Program-made: the position numbers and the translations under genes
Notes under the pieces: model-generated
The model's database searches: none
The model's input: only the letters and a program-made list of their open reading frames with translations
Told to the model about the DNA's origin: nothing
Source of the DNA: Cristatella mucedo
Lineage: Eukaryota; Bryozoa; Phylactolaemata; Cristatellidae
DNA length: 64,000 nucleotides
Assembly (NCBI GenBank): GCA_009760855.2
Contig: WPIO01000016.1
Location: 1,017,001-1,081,000 of the forward strand
Reading direction: 5' to 3'
Shown: in pieces, positions 20,600 through 30,772 of the stretch
How positions within the stretch are numbered: position 1 is the first letter of the stretch
Layout: the number at the start of each line of letters is the position of its first letter

Positions 20600-22632
20600 A
20601 TATGGACATCCTGTTCCTAAGTAACCCGTCATTAGACGACCATATCAACATCGTTGTCAAGTCTGCCTACTTTTACCTTTGTAATATTCTAAAGATTCGG
20701 TCCTGTGTATCTTATTGTTTCTATCTGAAATGGATTGGGCGATCAATAGTCTCGAATGCTGCCTGAAGATTAAGCAAAACAAGCAGCGACTCTACCTAAG
20801 TCTGTCTGCATTTAAGCAGGTCACTAGTGATCTAGTCCTAAAGTTCGTATCTCAATCAAAGAATACAACAAGTCCTCTGGACCCTATTCCCACTGTCCTG
20901 CTCCTACGTTGCATTGATCTGCTGCTGCCATGCATAACTAACAAAATTAATATGTCCTTAGCCTCAGGTCATGTCCCAGCACCTTTCAAAAAAGCTGTAG
21001 TCAGGCCACTTCTCAAGAAATCGACACTACACCAAGAGAACTTAAGCAACTACCGCCCAAGCTCCCTTCTACCATTCCTATCAAAGACATTGGAAAGGGT
21101 CGTGGTGGACCAGCTAAACTCGTATATCGAAACCTCACACCTTGCTAGTAAGTTCCAGTCTGGCTGTAGAGCTAATCACTCCACAGAGTCAGCATTGCTT
21201 CGGGTATACAACGACCTACTTAGGAATGCAGACATCGGTAGAGTGTCTCTGCTTGTTTTGCTTGATCTTTTGGCAGCTTTTGATACCATCGATCACAAAG
21301 TTCTTCTAGAGAGCCTCTCATCTCAACTGGGCATCACTGGCACTGCTCTTCAGTGGTTCAGGTCCTATCTCAGTGGGAGACTCCAGAGTATTGACGTGAA
21401 TGGACAAAGATCATCTGAAGTACCTCTGAAATATGGATTACCTCAGGGCTCAGTGCTAGGTCCCGTTCTTTTCACGGTTTATACTCTGCCTCTTGCTGAT
21501 GTGATTGCCAAGCACAATCTAGGCTTTCACTTCTATGCGGATGACACTCAGTTGCACCTTTGCTTTGATCCCTCCCAGCCTTCGAGCATCTCAAATTCTC
21601 TCAACTCACTTGCTGCATGCATTGATGACATCCGCACATGGATGGCAGCAAATTTTCTAAAATTTAACGATGATAAAACTACCTTACTAGTTATGGGCAA
21701 ACCCAGTGTGATCCAGAGATTGGAAAGGCTGACTTTCAAAATTGGCTCTGCCAGCATATCTCCTGTCGAATCAGCTCGGAATCTAGGTGTCATATTCCAA
21801 AGCGACCTCTCGTTAGACGACCATATCAGCTCCACAGTCAAACCCGCATATTTTCAGCTTCATAACATTGCTAAAATTCGGGCTTGTTTAGATAAAGATA
21901 CCACGTCCAAGTTAGTTCATGCATTCGTGACATCCCGTCTCGACTTCTGCAACTCACTGCTTACTGGCCTACCAGCATGTGCGATCAGGCGATTGCAGCT
22001 GGTGCAAAACTCTGCAGCTAGGCTTGTCTGTCGTGAGCGTCGCAGTTGCCACATTACTCCACTTCTCGCCGACCTGCACTGGCTACCAGTCAAGCAACGG
22101 ATTGACTTCAAGGTTTTGTCGCTCACTTTTAGGTCCCTTCATTCTATGGCTCCAGCCAATCTGTCAGATATACTACCCCACCAGGCCAAGCATCGTACCA
22201 CCCGCTTCTCGGAATCCAGCAGTCTACAAATACCTCATACAAACCTTAAATCCTTTGGAGACCGTGCATTTAGTTCGTATGCTCCCAAAGCATGGAACTC
22301 CCTCCCGACCTGCGTCAAAACATCCCCTGACCTGACCACATTTAAAAGGAACCTAAAAACACACCTATTTAGGACAGCATTTAGTGGGTCCCTGTCATTC
22401 GTCTTTGTTGTGCTTATGCGTGCTGACACTGTGCATGCTGCCACTAACCACATTTGCATGCTGACCCTGTGCATGTCACCCTTAACCATATTATTCATCT
22501 CGTTTGTTTTTCAAGCATGATTTTATTTACCATTCAATTGCATGTCACTTTACAGCAAATGTAAAGCGCCTAGAGAGATATTGAGTTCTCTGAGGGCGCT
22601 TTGTCAAGTGAATTATTATTATTATTATTATT
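20600..22632 (+). mobile_element. LINE-B (L2-like), long copy
   Basis: A nearly uninterrupted RT coding region is followed by the 3' UTR (TGACACTGTGCATGCTGCC...), the terminal hairpin (22562-22601; arms GTAAAGCGCC and GGGCGCTTTG) and (ATT)n to 22632. There is no endonuclease region, so it is 5'-truncated. Its first ~220 bp is scrambled: 20745-20822 is an inverted piece of the same family, preceded by a sense-like fragment (TTAGACGACCATATCAACATC). Confidence 0.92.
20715..22520 (+). CDS. LINE-B ORF2: reverse transcriptase (partial)
   Basis: It is an uninterrupted 601-codon frame. RT motifs in order are VRPLLKK and SNYRPSSLLPFLSK (fingers), [16 protein letters not shown]-type motif A (written [13 protein letters not shown]), GLPQGSVLGPVLFTVY (motif B), and FYADDTQL with YADD at residues 274-277 (catalytic aspartates). 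NDDKTTLLVMG and the thumb/C-terminal HWLPVKQRIDFKVLSL follow, then KAWNSLPTCV. The listed start is TTG. The first ~36 residues come from the inverted patch (20745-20822), so the genuine frame begins near VTSDLVLKFV. RT copies LINE RNA at the nicked target. Endonuclease is absent, so this copy cannot be autonomous, but its open frame implies recent insertion. Confidence 0.9.
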   Translation: MFLSEMDWAINSLECCLKIKQNKQRLYLSLSAFKQVTSDLVLKFVSQSKNTTSPLDPIPTVLLLRCIDLLLPCITNKINMSLASGHVPAPFKKAVVRPLLKKSTLHQENLSNYRPSSLLPFLSKTLERVVVDQLNSYIETSHLASKFQSGCRANHSTESALLRVYNDLLRNADIGRVSLLVLLDLLAAFDTIDHKVLLESLSSQLGITGTALQWFRSYLSGRLQSIDVNGQRSSEVPLKYGLPQGSVLGPVLFTVYTLPLADVIAKHNLGFHFYADDTQLHLCFDPSQPSSISNSLNSLAACIDDIRTWMAANFLKFNDDKTTLLVMGKPSVIQRLERLTFKIGSASISPVESARNLGVIFQSDLSLDDHISSTVKPAYFQLHNIAKIRACLDKDTTSKLVHAFVTSRLDFCNSLLTGLPACAIRRLQLVQNSAARLVCRERRSCHITPLLADLHWLPVKQRIDFKVLSLTFRSLHSMAPANLSDILPHQAKHRTTRFSESSSLQIPHTNLKSFGDRAFSSYAPKAWNSLPTCVKTSPDLTTFKRNLKTHLFRTAFSGSLSFVFVVLMRADTVHAATNHICMLTLCMSPLTILFISFVFQA

Positions 22633-24156
22633 GCACTTGCACTCCTGAGAAAGACGCTGTATACCTAAAGCAATGTTGACTCTATGGAGTAGAAGGGAGC
22701 CTGGGCATGAGTTGCTTAAGTTCTCTCGGTACAGTTTTGCTGTCTTGAGTAGTGCCCTGACTACAGCCTTTTTTGGAAGTTGCAGGGACGTGACCTGAGG
22801 CTAAGAACCTATTTCGAACGTTAGTCGTGCATCGCAGCAGCAGATCTGTGCACCATAGAAGTCAGTGGGAAAAAGTCTAGAGGACTATTGGTCCTCTTTG
22901 ACTGGGGATGAACTGCAAGATGAGGTCATTCTTCACCTACTTGAATGTAGACATCGCAGCTCACCATGTGCATTGAGGTGCTATACTGAATTGAGTGGGG
23001 TCTTTATTGATGGGCCCAGATGATTTATTTATTTTATATTTATTGATGAGTCCAGAGCGGAGGCTGCTGGGATGCCCTAGGGATGAACTCTCTGATTGTG
23101 TGACTCCCTTGCTGAAGAAAAAGCTAGAGATGCAATCAGACAGATCAGCGAAAGGGTCACTAGGTAAAGAGCCAACCTGTAAGGGAAAAGAAGATCGTTG
23201 ACAGTAGGCATCAGCATTTTTGGATTATGCATCTGTGGTCCAACAGTATTTGTTAGTACAAGCTAGGCTTGGCCTTTGCTAGGATCGATTGGTACGATAG
23301 ATCTACGGTAGTCTTCGTATCTCTGATGAGTTCATCCTCATTCCATTGCTGACTAGTCCCTGGTGCGATGAATCCAAGACGCTAAAAAGTTTCGTCGAAC
23401 CTGACATGCTAACGTTTCGACAGTCACGTAGTACCAGCAAAGCCTTCCGGCGTGAAGCAGGTACAGGAAAACGTTTGGCATTCTGGTCTGCTGACTAGAG
23501 AGCACGGTGTGAGGGGGCGGCAGCTGCTCGTTTTTCGAGACGAGGTCATTTCGGAAATTAATGCTGCCACGCCGACTAACCTGGCGATAGTGGGAGGTGC
23601 GTGCGTGCGGCTAGAGAGCAGCAGCAGCGAGACCTCAAAACATTAGAATAGCGAGTGTTACTTTACAGTTTTGGTTACCATCTCTTCTCGCTGACGCTAC
23701 CGAGGCTTCCCTTTTAACAGCTGTGCCTCGAGATAGCCGATCAGTCGGGCTCGGTGGCTTACAACAACCCTTCTATTGGTTGCTCTTTTAGTGCGCTCCT
23801 CTTCCTGGGCCGACGAGCGCAGCTAAGCTGCTTCCATGCCCGCAATCGTCAGCTAGGCGAAAGCTTTCTGCTTCCGGTCGTCTGCCAGCGAGGAAGGAAT
23901 CGAGCGTTCGAATTCGGCGAATGATCGAGCGTTCACGTTTGAGCAAATAAATTTCCCTGCGCAATGCGTCATAATTCCCAGTAATCCAAGGCGGTGGAAT
24001 GAGTCTCTCGAAGTGGTAGAGCCACGCAAGCTCCGGGCTGCGAACTAGCTCGCGCTTAGCTGCTCTTGTACTTTAGAGGTGATAGCTGCTAAGCCTTGGG
24101 CTGTCGTTCTCGCTATCACTTAGCTGCGACTGCTCTCTGTTCTTCCCCCTTCATTC

Positions 24157-24160
<4 letters not shown>
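22633..24160. other. Unannotated stretch
   Basis: No supported gene. 22680-23210 has scattered short ORFs; 23700-24150 is GC-richer and may hold regulatory DNA upstream of the CT tract. Confidence 0.35.

Positions 24161-24162
<2 letters not shown>

Positions 24163-24229
<67 letters not shown>
24163..24229. repeat. (CT)n microsatellite
   Basis: Pure CT tract. It produces long Leu/Ser and Arg/Glu spurious ORFs on both strands. Confidence 0.95.
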
Positions 24230-24233
<4 letters not shown>

Positions 24234-24533
24234 GTTGCCTTTACTCGTATATTGCTGCCAGCAGTCAGCAGTTTATCGAGTTCCAAGAGAAAGAGCTTTG
24301 CACGCTTCGCTGTCGCTCTCTTCGAATGACTCGCAGTCAGTATGCGCATGCTCTGCGCCTGCGTCCAGCGTAAGCTCGAGTCATGTGTTCGCGATAAGAA
24401 CGATGCGACAGCTTCTGCGACAATCGATTGGCCCAATGCAAGACTACCGAGTGCATTCGGCGGCTTCGCTGCGAAATCTGGTTCATTCTGGTCCATTTGG
24501 TGAAGTCTGGTCAAGGGGGTCATTCTTCTCTTA

Positions 24534-24684
24534 TATATAATTCATTTGTATAGCGCCCCAAGAGTACTTAATCTCTATTTTTCAGGTGCTTCACATATGC
24601 GTCCGGGCTCGAGCCCACGACCTCAGCCAGACCTTGCTCGGGGGGGGGGCGAGCACCTTAACCGCTGGACCAAACCAGCTCGCC
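24534..24684 (-). mobile_element. SINE2
   Basis: The LINE-like tail (TATAGCGCCCCAAGAGTAC complement) comes first, then the complement of the B-box region (GGGCTCGAGCCCACGACC) and the head (CACCTTAACCGCTGGACC). It carries a G9 insertion near 24640. Confidence 0.85.
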
Positions 24685-24879
24685 AATCCTTAGTGCTACT
24701 TCCCCCCCTGCATCCTTACAGCAACTCACTTGTTTATGTACTTTCTAAGCCGATTGCAAACGAGGCTTAACTGATTAAACTGATTTTGAGCACTCTGGAT
24801 AATTACTTTTAGAGTAATTTACTTGCTGCTGCGAAACTACAGTCCGATGCTGGAAGGACACATTTAATGCTTTCTTTTA

Positions 24880-24963
24880 CAGCTTCTGTGATGTGCCTAG
24901 AAAGAGATTTATTTCTGCGAAGGCGCTATGCAGTGCATTATCATTATTAATATTATTATTATT
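24880..24963 (+). mobile_element. LINE-B/C-like tail, diverged
   Basis: TTTACAGCTTCTGTGATGTGC precedes a hairpin remnant (GCCTAGAAAGAG...GAAGGCGCTATGCAG) and an ATT-rich end. Confidence 0.7.
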
Positions 24964-26565
24964 ACCAAGGATTTTATAAAGTACACAATACGGATTGCCA
25001 ATCGCTCAGTGAATGCTAGAGCAATTAATGGTACCTTCATGCCTGCAACCATTCCAGCTTAAAAGTATCGATATCCTTTACTTACACTGGCCGCCAAAAT
25101 GTTGGTCAAACTGCTCATACTTTGGATGTGCACGTTTCCGAATAATTAGCTTGGAAAGCTGCAAAACAGAAAACGCTCTTCTTAGAAGCTCGATGCAATA
25201 GCTGCACGCTATGACTCTGCCAATCTCATTCAACGGCTCAAATATCTCTCTATACAACTTGTGATTGCTTCTGATTAACTGGGGTAAATGTGCCGCCAGT
25301 CCGTTTGCCTCCGTGGCATCACTTGTCCCGGCTAATAAAAGAGATCACTTTACGTGAATGACACGTTTTCAGCATAGCGTCTAGATTGCTGCACTTCCTT
25401 ATTCCATGACTCCGTGTACTTACCCTTGGTCGTCTGCAAATGGCGAAAAGCTCCGAAGCCCGACAGGTCGACGTCATCGACCGAGTAGCTTGCACATCAC
25501 ATGACCGCTGCTGTATGAGCTTCAACAGCTCCCTGTCCAGCGTCAAATTGAGTTCGTGGTCTCCTCAGTCTGACTTGCTAGGTCGCCTCACTCACTCGCA
25601 CCAGCCTTGACCTACCCGACCTGGCTCACCCGGCATGCTCTCACACCAGCCTTGACCCCTTCTGGCCGCCGCCTTCGCTTTTTTCGCACTAAATTGATAT
25701 CCTAGGGAGATCGGCTCGGCAGTTGCTCCGGCGAGCTGGGGATTTTGTAGTGTGACCTGTGACCTGTGGGCGATTCAGTACACAGAATTAACCTGCAGTC
25801 CTGCAAATTGGCGAGTCTGAGAGTCTTCGCACTTTTACATGTCAGTCTAAGCTGGAAACTTTCATGCTTAGCGAAGCTTAAAAAATCCCACATTCCATTA
25901 ACCCTTGGTTATCACTTCTTCTGAAGAGAATTGCGGCGGTGACTCAATTCTTTCAGCTCTCGTCCTAATTCCATTTGTTATTCGCACCCTTTTCAGAATC
26001 CTATCCGTTTCAGCCACGAAACTATGTTAGGTTTATCGTCTACGCCTACTAGCTGGCAGACCTACTAAGAACTCCCCCCCTTGTGATAGAAAGGCGGCGG
26101 CATTAAGATACGATACGATATACGATACGATACGATATATAGGCGGCGGCATTACGACCGGCCCTGTGTGGCCACGAGCCTCCCTTGAGATACACAGGCG
26201 ACAGTGGTACGAGAAAGCTGTGTGGAAGCTTAAGGAAACTCGTCACCTGGCCGCAGCCGCCAGGCCGCTACCGGGAGTCAGACACGAGAACCGAAATCTC
26301 GCTTTCAGTTACTGGGCGGCAGACAGCGAGTGACTAAAAGGATCTCAAACACCATCTGCAGCCACGCAGCACTCGTGTTGACTCAGGGCAACCGATATGA
26401 AATGACGGCCATCTTTTGCCTGAGAACCGTAGTCGTAGTAGAAGCATTAATAGCTATACCCGTGTAGATGCGATCGCTCTGCTGCTGCTGCTTTCTCCCG
26501 CTTCCGGTGCTGTGGCCTGCTCCCCCCACCACCCGGCTGGTGATGCTGCCTGCTGCTGCCAGCTC

Positions 26566-26603
<38 letters not shown>

Positions 26604-26633
26604 GCTACACGGCTTCTGATTTATAATAATAAT
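24964..26633. other. Stretch with LINE-C remnant and short repeats
   Basis: 25440-25600 (+) looks like a decayed LINE RT tail, reading roughly LQQLPVQRQIEFVV. A (GATAC)n-like run is at 26105-26142 and (CTG)n runs are at 26479-26493 and 26567-26601. The rest is unassigned. Confidence 0.45.
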
Positions 26634-26798
26634 AATAGCTGATTTAAAAGCCTATTTTTGTGTAGCAGCAGAAGATTCTTAAAGGCCATCACAACCGCTG
26701 CAGCGGAAATAAAGGATCGCCCATCGCAGGATCCGAACCCACGACCTCGGGACCGAAATCGTGAAAAGCAACAGCCTTATCTTGAGAGCCATCGCGGC
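26634..26798 (-). mobile_element. SINE1
   Basis: AGCTGATTTAAAAGCCT (end complement), the body, GGATCCGAACCCACGACC (box-B complement), and AAGCAACAGCCTTATCTTG up to GAGCCATCGCGGCTC. It is near full length. Confidence 0.85.
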
Positions 26799-26929
26799 TC
26801 AGTTCAAGCTCCTCGACCGTCCCCCGACCTTCCGGTTTTCGCAGCACTCGCTTTCTATCCGCGACTGTTAATGACCTTCGTCATAGTTACTATTAATTAG
26901 TGCTTTTACGGAAGCGTCTTCGCTGCATT

Positions 26930-27330
26930 TGTCTCCTCGATCTCCTGCAGCCTCTTTTGTCTCCTCGATCCCCTGCAACCTCTTTTGTCTCCTCGATCTC
27001 CTGCAGCCTCTTTTGTCTCCTCGATCTCCTGCAGCCTCTTTTGTCTCCTCGATCTCCTGCAGCCTCTTTTGTCTCCTCGATCCCCTGCAACCTCTTTTGT
27101 CTCCTCGATCTCCTGCAGCCTCTTTTGTCTCCTCGATCTCCTGCAGCCTCTTTTGTCTCCTCGATCTCCTGCAGCCTCTTTTGTCTCCTCGATCTCCTGC
27201 AGCCTCATTTGTCTCCTCGATCTCCTGCAGCCTCTTTTGTCTCCTCGATCTCCTGCAGCCTCTTTTGTCTCCTCGATCTCCTGCAGCCTCATTTGTCTCC
27301 TCGATCTCCTGCAGCCTCATCTGTCTCCTC
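26930..27330. repeat. 28-bp minisatellite, ~14 copies
   Basis: The unit is TTTGTCTCCTCGATCTCC followed by TGCAGCCTCT (28 bp), with variants CCCTGCAACCTCT and ATTTG. Because 28 is not a multiple of three and no unit contains a stop in any phase, all six frames are open through it. The minus strand reads Lys/Arg/Glu-rich RLQEIEETKEAAGDRGDKRG. I treat it as non-coding. Confidence 0.9.
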
Positions 27331-27939
27331 GATCGCCTCGAGCGTCGTCGCCGCCGACGCCGCCTGCAGCTCTCGGCGGCGGCGGCGACGGTCCTGCAGC
27401 GCAGCTTGGCGAGCTCTGCACCTCGAGCTCTGCACCTCGGCTCCCCTCCCTGCGGATTGACTTGCTGCTCCAAAAAGGTTCCGGCACGTCTGGCTGCGTC
27501 CAGAATTCCGACCAAGGGGCGGGCCTCTTCATCGCATTCGAGCGTCTACTCCACTCTCAAACCGCTTAGGAGTGGAGCCGATCGGTCCAACGGCCCACGA
27601 ACGCGAAGCCACCTTCGCCTGCCCAAACTTCGCGCCAGCCGCCACGTCGCTGCCGTACCTGCAACCGTCGCCCGCCGCTGCCGTATCGGTACACTGCACC
27701 AGCCAGCGAAGTACCGCCAGCGCGAGGGACCGAGTGGTCACGTGGCGCACATCTCATCAGCTTTCAGCGCTTGCACTGGTTCTAAAGCCCCCTTTTAGTT
27801 GAGTCAACATTTCGCTGGCCAGATCGCGGGAGGCCTTTGTCCGAGTGATTTCTCTTGGCAGCAGTCGGCAGTAAATAATCGCCGGCCTTGGGCAGGCCGC
27901 CGAGAGCCGAGGCCGCACGGACCGCTGGAATTCGCTGCA

Positions 27940-28033
27940 GCTCCTCCTCCTCCTCCTCCTCCTCCTCCTCCTCCTCCTCCTCCTCCTCCTCCTCCTCCTC
28001 CTCCTCCTCCTCCTCCTCCTCCTCCTCCTCCTC
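27940..28033. repeat. (CTC)n trinucleotide tract
   Basis: About 30 near-perfect CTC units in a GC-rich surrounding (27340-28190). It gives polyPro, polySer, polyGlu, polyArg and polyGly in the various frames. Confidence 0.95.
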
Positions 28034-28204
28034 CCACCCGCGGTGCAGCGGCGGCGGATGCCGGCGGACTGGACTTCGAGCAGCGCTGTGTGCACAACCA
28101 CGGCGGCTTTTCACGCAAACGCTTTATTAGCTTGAGCGATGCGCAACGACGGCCGCCTTTTCGAGCGACAGCGGCCTGAGTCAAAGCGCTACCTGGTGGC
28201 TGTC

Positions 28205-28727
28205 TAATGTAATGTAATGTATCTCCGTCTGTAACTCCACAAAGTCATAAAGACCATGAGGGTGTTACGCAGGAGAGTTTTGTATAGCGAACTCACAGCC
28301 TAAGCGGCTTTCGGTACGCATTTGGTAGCCAACCGACTTCGTCTCACGCAACAAAGAGAAAGTGGGAAGCATGGCAGAGTCACGAGAGCAGTTGAGGTAG
28401 TGAGTAGCATAGAAGTAGCAGCTCAGGACCGCTGAAAAGGATGTGCCATAGTCGGCAGTAGGAGAGTAGTTGTCGTTGCGTAAGAATTGTAGAAGCGAGT
28501 TCCACAGTCTAGGACCTGCAGAGCTAAAGCTTCTGTCGCCAACGGTCTTTAAGCGGAAGAATGGGACAGCTAATTTATTGTCCACACAGGACCTGAGGGT
28601 GCGAACAGGCTGAAACTGATGCAGCAGTTCAGCTAGGTACGAAGGAGCCAAGCCGTGGCGGGCCTTGTGGGTCAGCGTAAGAACTTTGCTCTGTATCCTT
28701 TGCTTAACCGGCAACCATCCTAGCTCT
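28205..28727 (-). mobile_element. LINE-A 3' fragment
   Basis: It begins (TGTAA)n and GTATCTCCGTCTGTAACTCC and covers the C-terminal coding region (frame 28714-28265, open, VGDRSFSSAGPRLWNSL). It is truncated at CATCCTAGCTCT. Confidence 0.93.
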
Positions 28728-29344
28728 GTCTACATCTTCTGCTCAGGATAGGCAACCTCCCGGCCGAGCATCTAGGCGTAACTGGCTTCGTTCCTGGAAC
28801 TAATTTCGCCAGCGGATGAATGGAGGCAGTTTCGAGTTCGTTGAGCGTGCACACGAAGCGGGCGACGCTGTAATTTCTGCGGTCATCTGGATATGCTTTG
28901 CACGGCGCCGCACAATAATGAGCGCTTCCGGCGTACGAGTGGGTCAAAGTTTGGTATTCACCTTAGAGTCACGTCGATTACCTCGGCGGCCTCCGCATCG
29001 GCAGCGGGTGGCACAGGGCGGCCAGGGCAGGGATGGGCTGCCGTTTGAATGTTTGTGCGAACGACACTGTCGACAGATTCGGCAATGTGCTGCGGAAATG
29101 TTGATTGGCAAGTCGGCTTAGCCCTCTCGCTACTTCGGGTGGCCGCGAGACGCTCGCCGACCACGCCACCTCGCGAGCCGAACTACACACAGCCCTTGGG
29201 ATTGCGAGCTCCCATTTTGATCGTAAACGGAACCATCCGCAATGACGCCCACGTATTAGACGCAGCTGATCGTCCCGGCGCTGCGGCCCCCCCCCCACCG
29301 CGTCTCCGTTATTAGGAACCGGAATAACGGTAAAACTCTTATTA
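28728..29344. other. Unannotated stretch
   Basis: Non-repetitive and moderately GC-rich, with overlapping ORFs on both strands and no recognisable domain. It may be promoter-proximal to a gene outside the calls here. Confidence 0.35.
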
Positions 29345-29647
29345 TCAGATTTTAATTTTAACTTTTTTTCGTTCTCGATAGCCACTTGGCAGTACTCTGG
29401 GCGCCGATCTACTTCGCACTGTGATCTTTGAAGAAAGCCGTTCGCTAGGGCTGCTACTGATGCTGGACACCTGCTGCCCTCCGTGGCTGTCGAATAGACT
29501 TTTGATGCGCGCCAAGTTATTTTGATTTACGGATGAAAGCTTCGTGCTCTTTGTTGCTGTTGCACATCGCTTTGCCGTTGCAATACCTGCGCGTGCCTGT
29601 AGTCGACGTATACAGTCCTCTCGAAGCCCGTTCGGTCCATTCTCCAT
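29345..29647 (-). CDS. Hypothetical basic, Ser-rich protein or first exon
   Basis: From ATG 29647 a 100-codon frame ends at TGA 29345. It starts MENGPNGLREDCIRRLQARAG. The middle reads KSTKLSSVNQNNLARIKSLF, and a Ser-rich segment and a basic end (RERKKVKIKI) follow. Composition is protein-like rather than repeat-derived, and no LINE or SINE signature overlaps. The last ~10 codons are AT-rich and could be intron read-through, with the true donor earlier. GTATTG near 29587 is one candidate. No known domain was recognised. Confidence 0.4.
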   Translation of the reverse strand: MENGPNGLREDCIRRLQARAGIATAKRCATATKSTKLSSVNQNNLARIKSLFDSHGGQQVSSISSSPSERLSSKITVRSRSAPRVLPSGYRERKKVKIKI

Positions 29648-29847
29648 CAAGCAATATGCGACGAGGTTTGTAGGCTGCAGATAATTTGTTCCCTCAGGAC
29701 GTTTTTTAATATTATTTCAGACTGGCTAAAGTATTGTGTGCCACATGTGTACTGAATAGATTCACTGACCTGCATTTAAGTTCCTGAGTAGGGTTGATGA
29801 CGTCACGCCCACATTTAAGTCTACACAACAGCTTTAAAAAGTAGTAA

Positions 29848-30200
29848 TAATAATAATAATAGCGGTATAATTCCCTCAGAGAACTCAATCTCTTTCTAAG
29901 CACTTTAAATTTTCTGCAAAGGAAGCACGATCGAACGGTTAGTGGTAGCATGCTGACTATACAACAGGAATAGCAAGGTTAGTGGCAGCATGCACAATAT
30001 CAGCACGCATAAGCACATAAAGGACGAATCACAGGGACCTAATAAATGCTGTCATAAATAGATGCGTTTTTAGTTTCTTGTCAAATTAAGACATGTCAAA
30101 AGATGTCGCAAGCAAGTCGGGAGTGAGTTCCAGGCTTTGGGAGCATACGAACTAAAGTCTCGATCTCCAAAGGATTCGAGATTTGTATGAGTTAATGCCT
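29848..30200 (-). mobile_element. LINE-B 3' fragment
   Basis: (AAT)n, a diverged hairpin (ATTCCCTCAGAGAACTCAAT), the 3' UTR with GCATGCACAATATCAGCACG and the RT-tail coding complement, truncated near 30200. Confidence 0.87.
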
Positions 30201-30314
30201 CAAAGCTTGAAACTTATTACCAACTGACGCCGCGAAAGCTTCTAACTGGATGACATTTAAAAACCCGGAGATGCTACTGCTTATTACACAATTTGTTGGG
30301 TCCGAGTGAACTTT

Positions 30315-30390
30315 GTTGAGCCACTTGTAAATGGCCTAGAAACAGGTTAAGTAATCTGAAGGTGCTATGCAAATGTCTTACTATTTCTAG
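30315..30390 (+). mobile_element. Degenerate LINE tail
   Basis: TTGTAAATGGCCTAGAAACA and GAAGGTGCTATGC are a weakened hairpin of the LINE-B/C type. Confidence 0.45.
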
Positions 30391-30772
30391 TTTCATATAC
30401 TGTCAGAAAATGGCATTCGTAATGACATGAGATTGTGTGGGTGCCCTATCAAAACAGTACATTGTAATAAGTATTTAAAATGTATAAATTGTAGCTTTAC
30501 GCAGTCTCTTAATGGTTAATTTGAGGAAGAATTGCTGCGGATTACGGCGTTGGCCATGCCAATTGCTGCTGATTTTTTGCTGTGCATAGCCCAAGATCTC
30601 GCAGGCAAAGTATAATCTAACGTGCGATCAAAGCTTGAGCCTTAAGTGTACGATTTCCTCCTAGTTTGCTGAGCATTGGCGAGGATTTGGTAATTTTCCA
30701 GGTGCGTCGCAATCAATTACAGAGCATTGCATAAGAACACATTTCTAACTAGCCGCAAAATCTAGTGGTTAA

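Noticed and set aside
21548-22335. ORFs antisense to or out of frame with the LINE-B RT
   Set aside because: They recur identically in the other LINE-B copies only because the RT sequence is conserved.
25319-25546. Minus-strand frame ending at a GTAAGT donor
   Set aside because: The opposite strand reads as a decayed LINE RT tail (LQQLPVQRQIEFVV-like), so the exon look is probably accidental.
26930-27330. CRISPR-like direct repeats
   Set aside because: 28-bp units are contiguous with no unique spacers, and the DNA is eukaryotic.
26868-27515. 215-codon Lys/Arg/Glu-rich minus-strand ORF and its plus-strand counterparts
   Set aside because: They are produced by the stop-free 28-bp minisatellite; all frames are open and the flanks show no gene structure.
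27757-28184. polyGlu/polyArg/polyPro ORFs
   Set aside because: Created by the (CTC)n tract in all frames.
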